This document shows positions 52,969 to 61,488 of a DNA stretch of 64,000 nucleotides, piece by piece. The DNA comes from Neoroseomonas lacus (GTDB taxonomy: Bacteria; Pseudomonadota; Alphaproteobacteria; Acetobacterales; Acetobacteraceae): assembly GCF_014644535.1 (NCBI RefSeq), contig NZ_BMKW01000001.1, forward strand, positions 310,001-374,000, read 5' to 3'. The stretch's first letter is position 1. Every line of letters starts with the position of its first letter. A program made the translations under genes and the position numbers. The notes beneath the pieces are model-generated. The model did no database searches. It saw only the letters and a program-made list of their open reading frames with translations, and was not told the DNA's origin.

Positions 52969-53931
52969 ATGAGCCAGGATCGTTGGGACCCCGAAATGCG
53001 CGCCTTCACCGCGATGATGGAGGAGCGCGGTCGCGCCTTCCCGCCGGTGACGCTCGCATTGCCGCTCGATGGGGCGCGGGTGTCGAATGACGGGCCCGGG
53101 GCAGCGCTGGCGGCGGTCAGCGGGCCGAAGATGGCCGAGAGCGGGGATCGGTGGCTCGCGGTGCGCGGGCGGCGGCTGGCATGCCGGGTGCACAAGCCGA
53201 GCGGCGACGCGCCGCTGCCGGTGATGGTCTATATCCATGGCGGCGGCTGGGTCTGGGGCAGCATCGACACGCATGACCACATTATGCGCGGCTATGCCGC
53301 CGCCGGGGGCTGCGCGGTGGTCGGGCCGGATTACGCGCTCTCCCCCGAAGCGCCCTTCCCGCAGGCGCTGGAGGAATGCGCGGCGGTGGTGCGCTGGGTC
53401 GCGAAGCACGGCGCGGAGTGGGGGCTGGACCCGTCGCGCATCGTGATCGGCGGCGATTCGGCGGGCGGCAACCTGGCGATCGCGGTCGCGCTGCTGCTGC
53501 GGCAGACCGACCCGGAGCTGAAGCTCGCCGGGCTGTTGCTGAATTACGGTGTGTATGATTCGCGGCTCGACACGGCGTCCTATGAAGAGTTTGCCACCGG
53601 TCACACGCTGACGCGCGAGAAGATGGATTTCTACTGGCGCTGCTATGCGCCGCGCGAGGCGGACCGGCTGCATCCCCTCGCCGCGCCGTTGCGGGCGGAT
53701 TTGGCCGACCTCGCCGCCCTGCCGCCCTGCCTGATGCATGTCGCGGAACTCGATGTGCTGTCGGGGGAGAACTACGCGATGGAAAAGCGGCTGCGCGAGG
53801 CGGGGGTGAGCGTTGAAGCGACCACCTTCCCCGGCGTGCTGCACGGCTTCCTGCGGGCGATGGGGCATGTGGGCGCGTCGGATCGGGCGGTGGCGGAAGC
53901 CGGCGCCTGGCTGGGGCGCATGCTTGGCTGA
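52969..53931 (+). CDS. Alpha/beta hydrolase, hormone-sensitive-lipase family
   Basis: A 320-residue esterase. Oxyanion HGGG (90-93, VYIHGGGWVWG), the nucleophile Ser164 in IGGDSAGGNLA, Asp262 (VAELDVLSGENYAM) and His292 (FPGVLHGFLRAMGH) make a complete triad. It starts at 52969 and is divergent from the Pat-like gene, 122 bp apart. Unlike the remnant at 16213-16536 the triad is intact. Substrate unknown; short acyl esters or amides are usual. Confidence 0.9.
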   Translation: MSQDRWDPEMRAFTAMMEERGRAFPPVTLALPLDGARVSNDGPGAALAAVSGPKMAESGDRWLAVRGRRLACRVHKPSGDAPLPVMVYIHGGGWVWGSIDTHDHIMRGYAAAGGCAVVGPDYALSPEAPFPQALEECAAVVRWVAKHGAEWGLDPSRIVIGGDSAGGNLAIAVALLLRQTDPELKLAGLLLNYGVYDSRLDTASYEEFATGHTLTREKMDFYWRCYAPREADRLHPLAAPLRADLADLAALPPCLMHVAELDVLSGENYAMEKRLREAGVSVEATTFPGVLHGFLRAMGHVGASDRAVAEAGAWLGRMLG

Positions 53932-54102
53932 CGACGTGCCGGCATCGGCGCGGGCGGGATCTGGCGTCGTTGGTTCGGCGACGCGGTCTTTCTGACGCGG
54001 CACGCCGGGGCGGTTCAGCGGCTGGATTTTGCGCGCGCCTCCCTGGCCCTACCTAGGTGCAGGGTTTAGGAAGTGCGCGTCAATCCGAATACGGGACCGT
54101 CC

Positions 54103-55074
54103 ATGACTGAGATCGCACGTCGTGCCGCGCTTGCCGGCCTCGGCACCTTCCTCGCCGCCCCTGCCCTGCGCGCCCAGCCCTGGCAGCCGAGCCGGCCGAT
54201 CCGCATCGTCGTCACCTATCCGCCGGGCGGGGTGAACGACATCGTCGCGCGCATCGTCGCCGAACCGCTGGCGCGGGAGCTCGGCCAGGCGGTGGTGATC
54301 GAGAACCGCGCCGGCGCGGGCGGCAATATCGGCACCCAGGCGGTGGTGCAGTCGGAGGCCGACGGGCTGTCCATCCTGCTCGGCACGACGGCGTTGTTCG
54401 GAGTCAACCCGATCGTCTATGCGCGCTCCGGCGTCGATGCGCTGCGCGATTTCACCTCACTCGGCATGCTCGGCGAGGTGGCGAATGTGTTCTCCGTCAT
54501 CCCCGGTCGGGTCGAGGCGACGAATGTCGCGGCCTTCATCGAGGAAGCGAAGCGCCGGCCGCTGGTCTATGGGTCGGTGGGCAACGGTTCCTCCTCGCAT
54601 CTGTCGGCGGCGCTGTTCCTGCAGATGACGGGGATCGAGGCGACCCATGTGCCGTATCGCGGTTCCTCGCCGCTGGTCGCCGCGATGCTGGCGAAGGATG
54701 TCGATTTCGGCTTCGACACCACGGCGACCTCGACCGCGCATATCCGCTCGGGCGCCTTCCGCGCGCTGGCGGTGACGACGACCCGCCGGGCCGGCGCGCT
54801 GCCGGATGTGCCGACCATGCAGGAAGCCGGGGTGGCGGGGTATGACCTCGGCATCTGGTTCAACCTCGCCGTGGTGAAGCGGACGCCGGAGCCGATTGTC
54901 GCGCGGCTGCGCGAGGCGGTGGGGAAGATCGGCACGCCGGAGACGGCGGCGCGGCTGCGCACGGCCTTCGTCGAGCCGATCAGCGTGCCGGTGGCCGAAG
55001 GCGATGCCTGGATCGCGGCGAGCGCGATGCGGTGGCAGGCGATCGCACGAGATATGCATCTCTCGGCTGATTGA
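54103..55074 (+). CDS. Bug-family (TctC) tripartite tricarboxylate receptor
   Basis: A 323-residue periplasmic receptor. The signal has a twin-arginine-like EIARRAALAGLGTF with cleavage near residue 26. Mature signatures are PSRPIRIVVTYPPGGVNDIVARI, VVIENRAGAGGNIGTQAV and HVPYRGSSPLVAAML, typical of Bug proteins that bind carboxylates, amides or aromatic acids. No TctA/TctB genes are near, so it is an orphan receptor. A GTG at 54073 is an alternative start without good ribosome-binding spacing. Confidence 0.9.
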   Translation: MTEIARRAALAGLGTFLAAPALRAQPWQPSRPIRIVVTYPPGGVNDIVARIVAEPLARELGQAVVIENRAGAGGNIGTQAVVQSEADGLSILLGTTALFGVNPIVYARSGVDALRDFTSLGMLGEVANVFSVIPGRVEATNVAAFIEEAKRRPLVYGSVGNGSSSHLSAALFLQMTGIEATHVPYRGSSPLVAAMLAKDVDFGFDTTATSTAHIRSGAFRALAVTTTRRAGALPDVPTMQEAGVAGYDLGIWFNLAVVKRTPEPIVARLREAVGKIGTPETAARLRTAFVEPISVPVAEGDAWIAASAMRWQAIARDMHLSAD

Positions 55075-55298
55075 GCGGACGATTGCCCGGTGCGCGCCGC
55101 GCGGATCGACCTCCTGCCGGGTTAGCGTGACTCGTGGATGGCAGTGCGATTGACCACCTCCCCCGGCCTGCGGTTTGGCTTGCCGTGCGCGATGGAGCGC
55201 GCCGCGTCATCGGGCCGGGCGGTAGCGAAAGCCGCCGCCTTGCTCGACGAGCCACTTGCCTGACACCCTGCGCCAGCCGCCATCAGGGAGGAACCATC

Positions 55299-55700
55299 AT
55301 GGCCGACGCCCAGACCCGCGCCCGCATCGAGGCCCAGAAAGGCGACCCACGCCTCGCCTCGCATTACCTCACGCCCGATGCCATGCCCTGGCAACCGACC
55401 GAATTCCCGGGGATCGACATGAAACTACTATGCCGCGACGAGGCCCGCGGCATGTCCACCATCCTGTTCCGCATGGCACCAGGCAGCGAAGTGCCGCTGC
55501 ATGAGCACACCGACATCGAGCAGACCTTCGTGCTGCAAGGCGCGCTGGAGGACGATGAAGGGCGCTGCGGGCCAGGCGAATTCGTCTGGCGGCCAGCGGG
55601 GAACACCCATGTGGCGCGGGCGCCCGAAGGGGCGGTTTTCCTGTCCGTGTTTCTCAAGCCGAACCGGTTCGTTGATGCGCAGCCGGGGTTTGCGCGTTAG
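55299..55700 (+). CDS. Cupin domain protein (ChrR/anti-sigma-like)
   Basis: A 133-residue single cupin. Motif 1 is GSEVPLHEHTDIEQTFVLQG with three metal ligands (His, His, Glu), and motif 2 is GPGEFVWRPAGNTHVARAP with His. Good ribosome-binding site (ggagga) 7 bases before the ATG. ChrR-type domains and acetylacetone-cleaving or oxalate-type enzymes share this fold; function not assignable. A hairpin terminator follows at 55712. Confidence 0.88.
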   Translation: MADAQTRARIEAQKGDPRLASHYLTPDAMPWQPTEFPGIDMKLLCRDEARGMSTILFRMAPGSEVPLHEHTDIEQTFVLQGALEDDEGRCGPGEFVWRPAGNTHVARAPEGAVFLSVFLKPNRFVDAQPGFAR

Positions 55701-55711
55701 GAAAAGCAAGG

Positions 55712-55733
55712 TCGGGGGAGAGAACTCCCCCGA
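55712..55733 (+). terminator. Rho-independent-like terminator after the cupin gene
   Basis: A perfect 9-bp stem (tcgggggag / ctcccccga) with loop agaa, 12 bp after the stop, followed by a T-rich tract (ttttt at 55743). A second hairpin (ggcccgc / gcgggcc, 55758-55776) lies just behind. Confidence 0.65.
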
Positions 55734-55858
55734 ATCCCCCTCCTTTTTCTGGCTGTCGGCCCGCCTTCAGCGGGCCTCTGGGGCAGCGAAGGCGAGGGCG
55801 TGATGGCCGCAGGTGCGAAGCCACCGAAGGTCTGAATCACGCGATCAGACAAACGGTC

Positions 55859-55889
55859 AGAGCGAGGTTGGTGAACCAATCGCGCTCTA
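55859..55889. repeat. REP-like hairpin, supplies the stop codon of the oxidoreductase gene
   Basis: The sequence agagcgaggttggtgaaccaatcgcgctct is a near-perfect palindrome; its right edge (cta, 55887-55889) reads TAG on the minus strand and is the stop of the FAD oxidoreductase. The end motif agagc/gctct recalls the 21561-21658 element. Confidence 0.6.
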
Positions 55890-57317
55890 TAACGCGACGC
55901 CAGGCCATTCATCGCCGGTGATCTCCGGCTCGTCGAAGGCGGCGTGGCGGGCGGCGTGGTGGACGATGTCGGCGGCCAGCAGTCGGGCACAGATGCCGCG
56001 CGCGAGCTTCTGCGCCCCGGCGCTGATTGCCGGGATGTCACCGGTCAGCTTGCCGTGGCTCAGCGTGGCGGCGAAGTTCAGGCAGTGCAGCCGGGCGAGG
56101 TGCGGCGCAGTGCCAGGCATCCGTTCGGTGAAGGCGAAGGCGTCGTCGAGCCAGGGATTCAGCCCGAGCGTCGCATCGCGTTCCGCCTCGGGCGGCGCAT
56201 AGGCATCGCGCCACAGGCGGATCTGGCCAGCGATGATGGCGAGTTCCGGCCGCAGCACCGCATCCTGCAGGAAGCCGGTGCCAAGGATGGTGAAGTCGGC
56301 CCGGTATTTCCCGCGCGGCGTTGTCAGCAGAAGGGCATCGCCATCACGCGCGACAGCCTCGATCCCGGCCCCGGTCAAAAGCGTGGCATGGGCGTGGGCG
56401 GCGACGCGGCGGACGCTTTCATGCGGCGGCGGGGTCTGGCGGCGCTCGACGGCGAGCGCCAGGCGCCAGCGCCATTCGGACGGCAGGTCGTGCCAGCCAT
56501 GCCAGATGCCGCGGCCCTCCAGCGCCTTGCCGGAATTGACCCGCGGAAGAGCGGCACGGCGCAGCAGCATGGTCAGGCGGCCGCAGCCGGCTTCCAGCGC
56601 CTCGGCGGCGTTGTCGAAGGCGGAGGCGCCGGCGCCGATGACGACCACATGCTTGCCGGCCAGCGCCGCGAATTCCACCGCATCGGCGGAATGCGCCCAG
56701 AGCGCGCCACGCCATTCGGGGGCGAAGCCCGGCAGCAGGCGCGGCCCGCCCAGGCCGTCCCGCCCGGTGGCGAGCACGACATAGCGGGCGAAGACCGTGG
56801 CGCCGTCCGACAGCCTCAGGCGAAACAGCGCGTCGTCCGGTTCGATCAGCGTGACGGCGACGCCGCTGCGGATATCGAGCCCCGAGACGCGGCGATACCA
56901 GCGCAGGTAGTCCATCCACATCAGCGTCGGGATCTTACCCAGCGCCGCGAAGCCGGCGGCGCCATGCTGCGCCTCGTGCCAGGCGCGGAAGGTGAGGTCG
57001 GGCAAGGAGAGCGCCGGACCGGCGAGCTGTTTCGGGCTGCGCAGGGTGCGCATACGGGCATAGGTGGCCCAGGGGCCTTCCTCGCCTTCCGGTGCGGGGT
57101 CAAACAGGGCGACGCGCAGCACGCCGTCCCGCTTCAGCGCGAAGCCGGCCGCGAGCCCGGCCATGCCGGCGCCGAGGATCGCCACGTCCAGCGCGGTCGA
57201 GCCGTCCGGCGCGAAGGTCGGCGGCACCCAGTCGGTGGCGGGTTCCTGGAGGCGTTCCAGGCTCTCGGCGAGGCGGGCTTCGAGTGCGCGGAGGCCGGGC
57301 GGGGGGTCATGCTGCAT
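55887..57317 (-). CDS. FAD/NAD(P)-binding oxidoreductase, paralogue A
   Basis: A 476-residue flavoprotein with an N-terminal FAD motif GAGMAGLAAGFALKRDG (about 48-64), a central NAD(P)-binding motif VVVIGAGASAFDNAAEALEAG, an ATG-type motif in VLATGRDGLGG and a C-terminal Rossmann-linked domain. It resembles flavin-dependent monooxygenases and lysine/ornithine hydroxylase-like proteins. A clear paralogue is at 59935-61428. It is divergent from the NTF2-like gene by 83 bp. Substrate is unknown. Confidence 0.85.
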   Translation of the reverse strand: MQHDPPPGLRALEARLAESLERLQEPATDWVPPTFAPDGSTALDVAILGAGMAGLAAGFALKRDGVLRVALFDPAPEGEEGPWATYARMRTLRSPKQLAGPALSLPDLTFRAWHEAQHGAAGFAALGKIPTLMWMDYLRWYRRVSGLDIRSGVAVTLIEPDDALFRLRLSDGATVFARYVVLATGRDGLGGPRLLPGFAPEWRGALWAHSADAVEFAALAGKHVVVIGAGASAFDNAAEALEAGCGRLTMLLRRAALPRVNSGKALEGRGIWHGWHDLPSEWRWRLALAVERRQTPPPHESVRRVAAHAHATLLTGAGIEAVARDGDALLLTTPRGKYRADFTILGTGFLQDAVLRPELAIIAGQIRLWRDAYAPPEAERDATLGLNPWLDDAFAFTERMPGTAPHLARLHCLNFAATLSHGKLTGDIPAISAGAQKLARGICARLLAADIVHHAARHAAFDEPEITGDEWPGVAL

Positions 57318-57400
57318 CGCGTCAGGATAGCCTTGGCTGGCGGCTGGGCGGAATGGCGCGGGGGCGGCTATCGTCCCGATGAATCAGGAGGAAGCGCGAC

Positions 57401-57859
57401 ATGGGCAGCATCGAGGACCGGCTTCGCGCGGTCGAGGACCAGCTTGCCATCGCTGATCTGCGGGGGCGGTACTGCCATCTGCTCGATGGCCGGCAATGGC
57501 CTGCCTTCATCGACCTGTTCACCGAGGATGGCGTGTTCGAGGGGCTATCGGCGGTGCGTGGCCGGGCGGCGCTGACTGAGTTCTTTGCCCATCGGGTGCC
57601 GGCGATGACCGAGGAGTTCTGGCATTTCTGCTCGAACGGGACGGTGGTGCTGGAGGGTGACCGAGCGAGCGGCCGGATCTCGATGGAGTATCTGTCGGTG
57701 ATGAACGGCGTGTCCTACGTCTCGGCCGGGCATTACGACGATGAGATGGTGAAGCGGGACGGCGTGTGGCGCTTCGCCGCGCGGCGGCTGACCTTCTACT
57801 TCCTGGCGCCGCTGCATGAGGGTTGGGCGGGGCGGCCGTTCCACAATCCGGCTGCCTGA
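57401..57859 (+). CDS. NTF2-like / SnoaL-like protein
   Basis: A 152-residue cone-shaped NTF2-fold protein. It has ELADLRGRYCHLLDGRQWPA-like helix (residues 15-40) and VRDFFAHR-like helix in the middle, an acidic DGVFEGLSAVRGRAAL strand and a conserved late GVWRFAARRLTFYFLAPL segment. Relatives include scytalone dehydratase-like, limonene-epoxide-hydrolase-like and polyketide cyclase proteins. It sits inside the flavoenzyme/Bug cluster but on the opposite strand. Function not assigned. Confidence 0.87.
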   Translation: MGSIEDRLRAVEDQLAIADLRGRYCHLLDGRQWPAFIDLFTEDGVFEGLSAVRGRAALTEFFAHRVPAMTEEFWHFCSNGTVVLEGDRASGRISMEYLSVMNGVSYVSAGHYDDEMVKRDGVWRFAARRLTFYFLAPLHEGWAGRPFHNPAA

Positions 57860-57889
57860 CCGGATTGTGCGTGTCGCCGCCGCCGCGGC

Positions 57890-58864
57890 TCAATCGACTG
57901 TGACGCCCGACGATTGCACGACGGCACGCCACTTGGCGGTCTCGCTGGTGATGAAGGCGGTGAAGTCGCGGCGATTGAGGAAGGTCGGGGTGAAGGATTG
58001 CTCGGTCAGGCGCTGGCGGATCTCGGGCTGTTCCAGCACCTTCGCCACCTCCGTCTCGAAGCGCGCGGCGATGGCATCAGGCATGGCCCGCGGGCCGAGC
58101 AGGCTGATCCAGCCCACCGATTCATAGCCCGTCACTCCCTGTTCATGGATCGAGGGAACATCGGGGAAGAAGGGCGAGCGTTCCTTCGAGGTCACGCCGA
58201 TCGCGCGCACCCGACCGGTGCGCACCATCTCGCCCACCGCCGCCAGCGTGTCGGACATGAAGGGCACCTGGCCGGCCATCAAATCGGCCAGCGCGGGGCC
58301 CGAGCCGCGGTAGGGCACATGCGTCAGCCGCGTGCCGGTCATCGAGGCGAACAACTCGACATTCAGGTGTTGCGTCGTGCCATTGCCGGAGGAGGCATAG
58401 AAGACACCGCCCGGATTGGCCTTGGCGCGCGTGATAAGGTCCTGGATGCCGTGTACCGGGAAGTCGTTGTTCACGATGAACAGCTGCGGCACGGAGGCGA
58501 TCAGGCAGATCGGCGTCATGTCGCGCAGCGGGTCATAGCCCAGGCGCGGATAAAGGCTCGGCGCGATGGTGGTCGGGCCGCTGCCGCCCATGATGATGGT
58601 CGTGCCGTCGGCCGGCTGGCCCGCACCGTATTCCATGCCGACGGTGCCGCCGGCCCCGGCGCGGTTCTCCACCACGACCGGTTGGCCGAGCAGCGGTTGC
58701 AGCCGCTCGGCGAGCATCCGCATCAGGATGTCCGACCCCTGCCCCGGCGGAAATGGCATGACGATGCGCACCGGCCGGGTGGGGGCCCAGGGCGCCTGCG
58801 CGGCGGCCGGCAGCGCGCCAAGAGCAAGGGTCGCAGCGAGCGCGCCGCGGCGCGAGATGGTCAT
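57890..58864 (-). CDS. Bug-family (TctC) tripartite tricarboxylate receptor
   Basis: A 324-residue periplasmic receptor with a Tat signal (SRRGALAATLALGALPAAA). Mature family motifs: PTRPVRIVMPFPPGQGSDIL, VVVENRAGAGGTVGMEYG and THVPYRGSGPALADLMAGQ. The start 58864 has gagga 8 bases before; a start at 58897 overlapping the M19-like stop (ATGA) is possible. It is last in the 62640-57890 run. Confidence 0.92.
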   Translation of the reverse strand: MTISRRGALAATLALGALPAAAQAPWAPTRPVRIVMPFPPGQGSDILMRMLAERLQPLLGQPVVVENRAGAGGTVGMEYGAGQPADGTTIIMGGSGPTTIAPSLYPRLGYDPLRDMTPICLIASVPQLFIVNNDFPVHGIQDLITRAKANPGGVFYASSGNGTTQHLNVELFASMTGTRLTHVPYRGSGPALADLMAGQVPFMSDTLAAVGEMVRTGRVRAIGVTSKERSPFFPDVPSIHEQGVTGYESVGWISLLGPRAMPDAIAARFETEVAKVLEQPEIRQRLTEQSFTPTFLNRRDFTAFITSETAKWRAVVQSSGVTVD

Positions 58865-58893
58865 ATCGGTGTTCCTCGATCGATCGCGCGACG

Positions 58894-59925
58894 TCATGCC
58901 GCCACGCCCCAGACGCGTTCCAGCAGCCGCAGCCAGTTGGCGCCGAGCAGCTTGACGATGGTGGCCTCGCTCCAGCCACGCCGGAGCATCGCCGCGGTGA
59001 TGTGCGGGATCTCGTTGGTGCGGCTGATGCCGCGCGGCTTGTTGATCTTCGCCGTGGCGAACTCGGTCAGGTTGCGCGCATAGCCTTTGTCGCGGCTGGC
59101 GTAGTTCTGGTACGGCCCGGGGCGCGGGTGGTCGAGCGAGAAGTCGCAGCCGAGCCCGACATGGTCCTCGCCCACCAGGGCGATCACATGCTCCATGGCG
59201 TCAATGTAGTCCTCGACCGTCGCGTCGTTGCCGGCGCGCAGCCCGGGGGCGAACAGGCTGATGCCGATCAGCCCGTCGCGCTCGGCGCAGGCGGCGAGCA
59301 GCGCGTCGGTCTTGTTGCGCGGCACGTCATGCATCGCGCGCGGCAGGACATGGCTGATGCAGACAGGCTGCTTCGACCAGGCGATGGCATCGAAGCTGGT
59401 CTTCTCGCCGACATGGCTGAGGTCGCAGAGCACGCCGACGCGGTTCATCTCGTGCACCACCTCCCGCCCGAAGCCGGTCAGGCCGGAATCGGTCAGTTCG
59501 AGATAGCCCGCGCCCGAGTAGTTCTGCGTGTTGTAGGTCAGTTGCATGATGTTGACGCCGAGATCCTTGAAGATCGCGACGTCGTGCAGCCGGTCCTCGA
59601 TCGGCGAGGTGTTCTGCCAGCCGATGGAGATGCCGGTGCGGCCCTCGGCCTTGGCGGCGTGGATGTCGGCCACGGTCTTCACCGGCCGCAGCAGGTCGGC
59701 GTGTTCCTCGAACATGCTTTTCCAGAACAGCACGTTGTCGAGACCGCCGCGCAGATCCTCCCACAGCAAGGAGGCGCAGTTCACGGCGGTGACGCCGCCG
59801 GCGCGCATCTCCTCGAAGATGGTGCGGCTCCAATTGCAGGTACTCAGGCCGTCGAAGACCACCGCGCTGGCATGCAGCGCGGCGGCACGGGCCATGATCT
59901 CCGGATCATCATGGGCGAGCGTCAT
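58894..59925 (-). CDS. M19 dipeptidase-like protein with altered metal site
   Basis: A 343-residue protein with the M19 fold pattern, including late histidines in CDLSHVGEKTS (His171) and CISHVLPRAM (His192). The N-terminal HxD pair is replaced: VVFDGLSTCNW has Leu27 and Thr29 where ligands belong, and the bridging glutamate position reads GWQNTSPIED (Gln104). A full dinuclear zinc site is therefore unlikely. It contrasts with the canonical M19 at 33573-34586. It starts 9 bp before the flavoprotein stop. Confidence 0.85.
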   Translation of the reverse strand: MTLAHDDPEIMARAAALHASAVVFDGLSTCNWSRTIFEEMRAGGVTAVNCASLLWEDLRGGLDNVLFWKSMFEEHADLLRPVKTVADIHAAKAEGRTGISIGWQNTSPIEDRLHDVAIFKDLGVNIMQLTYNTQNYSGAGYLELTDSGLTGFGREVVHEMNRVGVLCDLSHVGEKTSFDAIAWSKQPVCISHVLPRAMHDVPRNKTDALLAACAERDGLIGISLFAPGLRAGNDATVEDYIDAMEHVIALVGEDHVGLGCDFSLDHPRPGPYQNYASRDKGYARNLTEFATAKINKPRGISRTNEIPHITAAMLRRGWSEATIVKLLGANWLRLLERVWGVAA

Positions 59926-59934
59926 GGGCGGGGA

Positions 59935-61428
59935 TCACGCGGCTTCATGGCTGTCTTCTCCGAGCGGACCTTCCCAGGGCGTCCATTCATCCCCGAGCAG
60001 TTCCCGCGTGTCATAGGCGTCGAAGGCGGCGCGGATCGCTGCGCGGTCCTCGACGAACAGGCTGCGGGCGATTGCCTCGGTCAGGCGCCGCGCGGCCTCG
60101 GTGACCGAAGGGATGCCGCTGGTGACCTTGCCGTGCGACAGCACGGCGGGGAAGGCAAAGCAGTGGATGCGGTCGAGCCCCGGGCAGGCGCCGGGCGTGC
60201 GTTCGAGGAATTCGAAGCCGGGGCCAAGGTCGGGGTGCGCGGCAAGGCCCGCATCCTCCTGCCCTGGCGGCATGGCGAAGGCATCGGACCAGCGGCGGAT
60301 ATGCGGCGCGATGGCGGCGAGTTCCGGCCGCTTCTCGGGTGCCACCTCGAAGCCGGTGGCGAGGATCAGGAAATCGAGCCGCAGCGTGCCGCGCGGCGTG
60401 GTCACGCGCAGCCCGTCGCCCTCCTCGCGCGCCGCCAGCACCGGGCAGGCGAAGTGGAAGCGCGCATTCGGATGGCGCGAGACGCGCAGCACCGAGGAAC
60501 GCGGCGCGGGCAGCTGCGCCTGGTTGCCGGCATGGAACAGCGCCCATTTATCGGCCGGCGGCAGGCCCAGATAGCCATGCGCCATGCCCTTGCTGCCGAT
60601 GCCGGTGAACTTGTCCACCAATGGCATGGCGGCGCGGCGGATCAGCAGGTCGACCGAGGCCGCACCGGCTTCCAGCGCGCTCGCCGCATTGTCCATCGCC
60701 GAGGCACCGGCGCCGATCACGCCGACCCGCTTGCCGGCCAGCGCGGCCAGGTCGATCTCGTCGTAGGAATGCGCGCAGACCGCCCGGCTCAGCCCGGCGA
60801 AGACCGCCGGGATGGCGGGGCCGCCAAGCCCGTCGATGCCGGTGGCGAGCACCACCCGTCGCGCATGCAGCGTGCCATGCGCCTCGGTGGCAATGGCGAT
60901 CGGCGCCTCGCCCTGCGGCCGGATCGCGGTGATGGTGACACCGTTGCGCACCGGCAGCGCCATGACGCGGCGATACCAGACCAGATGGTCCATCCACATC
61001 GCCCGCGGGATGCGGAACATGCCGGTCCAGGCCTCGCGGCCGTATTGTGCCTCGAACCAGGCGCGGAAGGTCAGGGACGGGATGCCGAGGGCGGGGCCGG
61101 CGGCCTCCTTGGCCGTGCGCAGCGTGTTCATGCGCGCCGTCGTGATCCAGGGCCCCTCGCGCCCGGCCGGGGCGCGGTCGAGCACCGCCATGCGCGAGAC
61201 GCCGTTGAGCTTGAGCGACGCGGCCGCGCACAACCCGTTCAGCCCGCCACCGATGATGGCGACGTCGAGCAATTCACCCCCGGCCCAGGGCGTCGACGGC
61301 ACCCAAGGCTTGCCCGGCAGGTTGAGGAAGACGAGTTCCTCGGCCAGCCGCGCCTCCAACGCACGCAACCTGTCGGCCGCGTCCGGCAGCAGGTCGAAGC
61401 TCGGGAGCGGGGCGGGCAAGGATTGCAT
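59935..61428 (-). CDS. FAD/NAD(P)-binding oxidoreductase, paralogue B
   Basis: A 497-residue flavoprotein similar in layout and sequence to the 55887-57317 product. FAD motif IIGGGLNGLCAAASLKLNG (about 56-74), GPWITTARMNTLRTAKEAAGPALGI parallels the other copy's GPWATYARMRTLRSPKQLAG, and NAD(P) motif VGVIGAGASAMDNAASALEAG. Both start with a LRALEARLAEEL helix. It lies 9 bp before the M19-like gene and so is in one operon with it, the Bug receptor and probably the M20 amidohydrolase. Confidence 0.87.
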   Translation of the reverse strand: MQSLPAPLPSFDLLPDAADRLRALEARLAEELVFLNLPGKPWVPSTPWAGGELLDVAIIGGGLNGLCAAASLKLNGVSRMAVLDRAPAGREGPWITTARMNTLRTAKEAAGPALGIPSLTFRAWFEAQYGREAWTGMFRIPRAMWMDHLVWYRRVMALPVRNGVTITAIRPQGEAPIAIATEAHGTLHARRVVLATGIDGLGGPAIPAVFAGLSRAVCAHSYDEIDLAALAGKRVGVIGAGASAMDNAASALEAGAASVDLLIRRAAMPLVDKFTGIGSKGMAHGYLGLPPADKWALFHAGNQAQLPAPRSSVLRVSRHPNARFHFACPVLAAREEGDGLRVTTPRGTLRLDFLILATGFEVAPEKRPELAAIAPHIRRWSDAFAMPPGQEDAGLAAHPDLGPGFEFLERTPGACPGLDRIHCFAFPAVLSHGKVTSGIPSVTEAARRLTEAIARSLFVEDRAAIRAAFDAYDTRELLGDEWTPWEGPLGEDSHEAA

Positions 61429-61488
61429 GCGGACAGCCTAATTGTCCTGCTGCGATGCAGCAATGTGCCCGTGATCCGGCCCCGCAGG

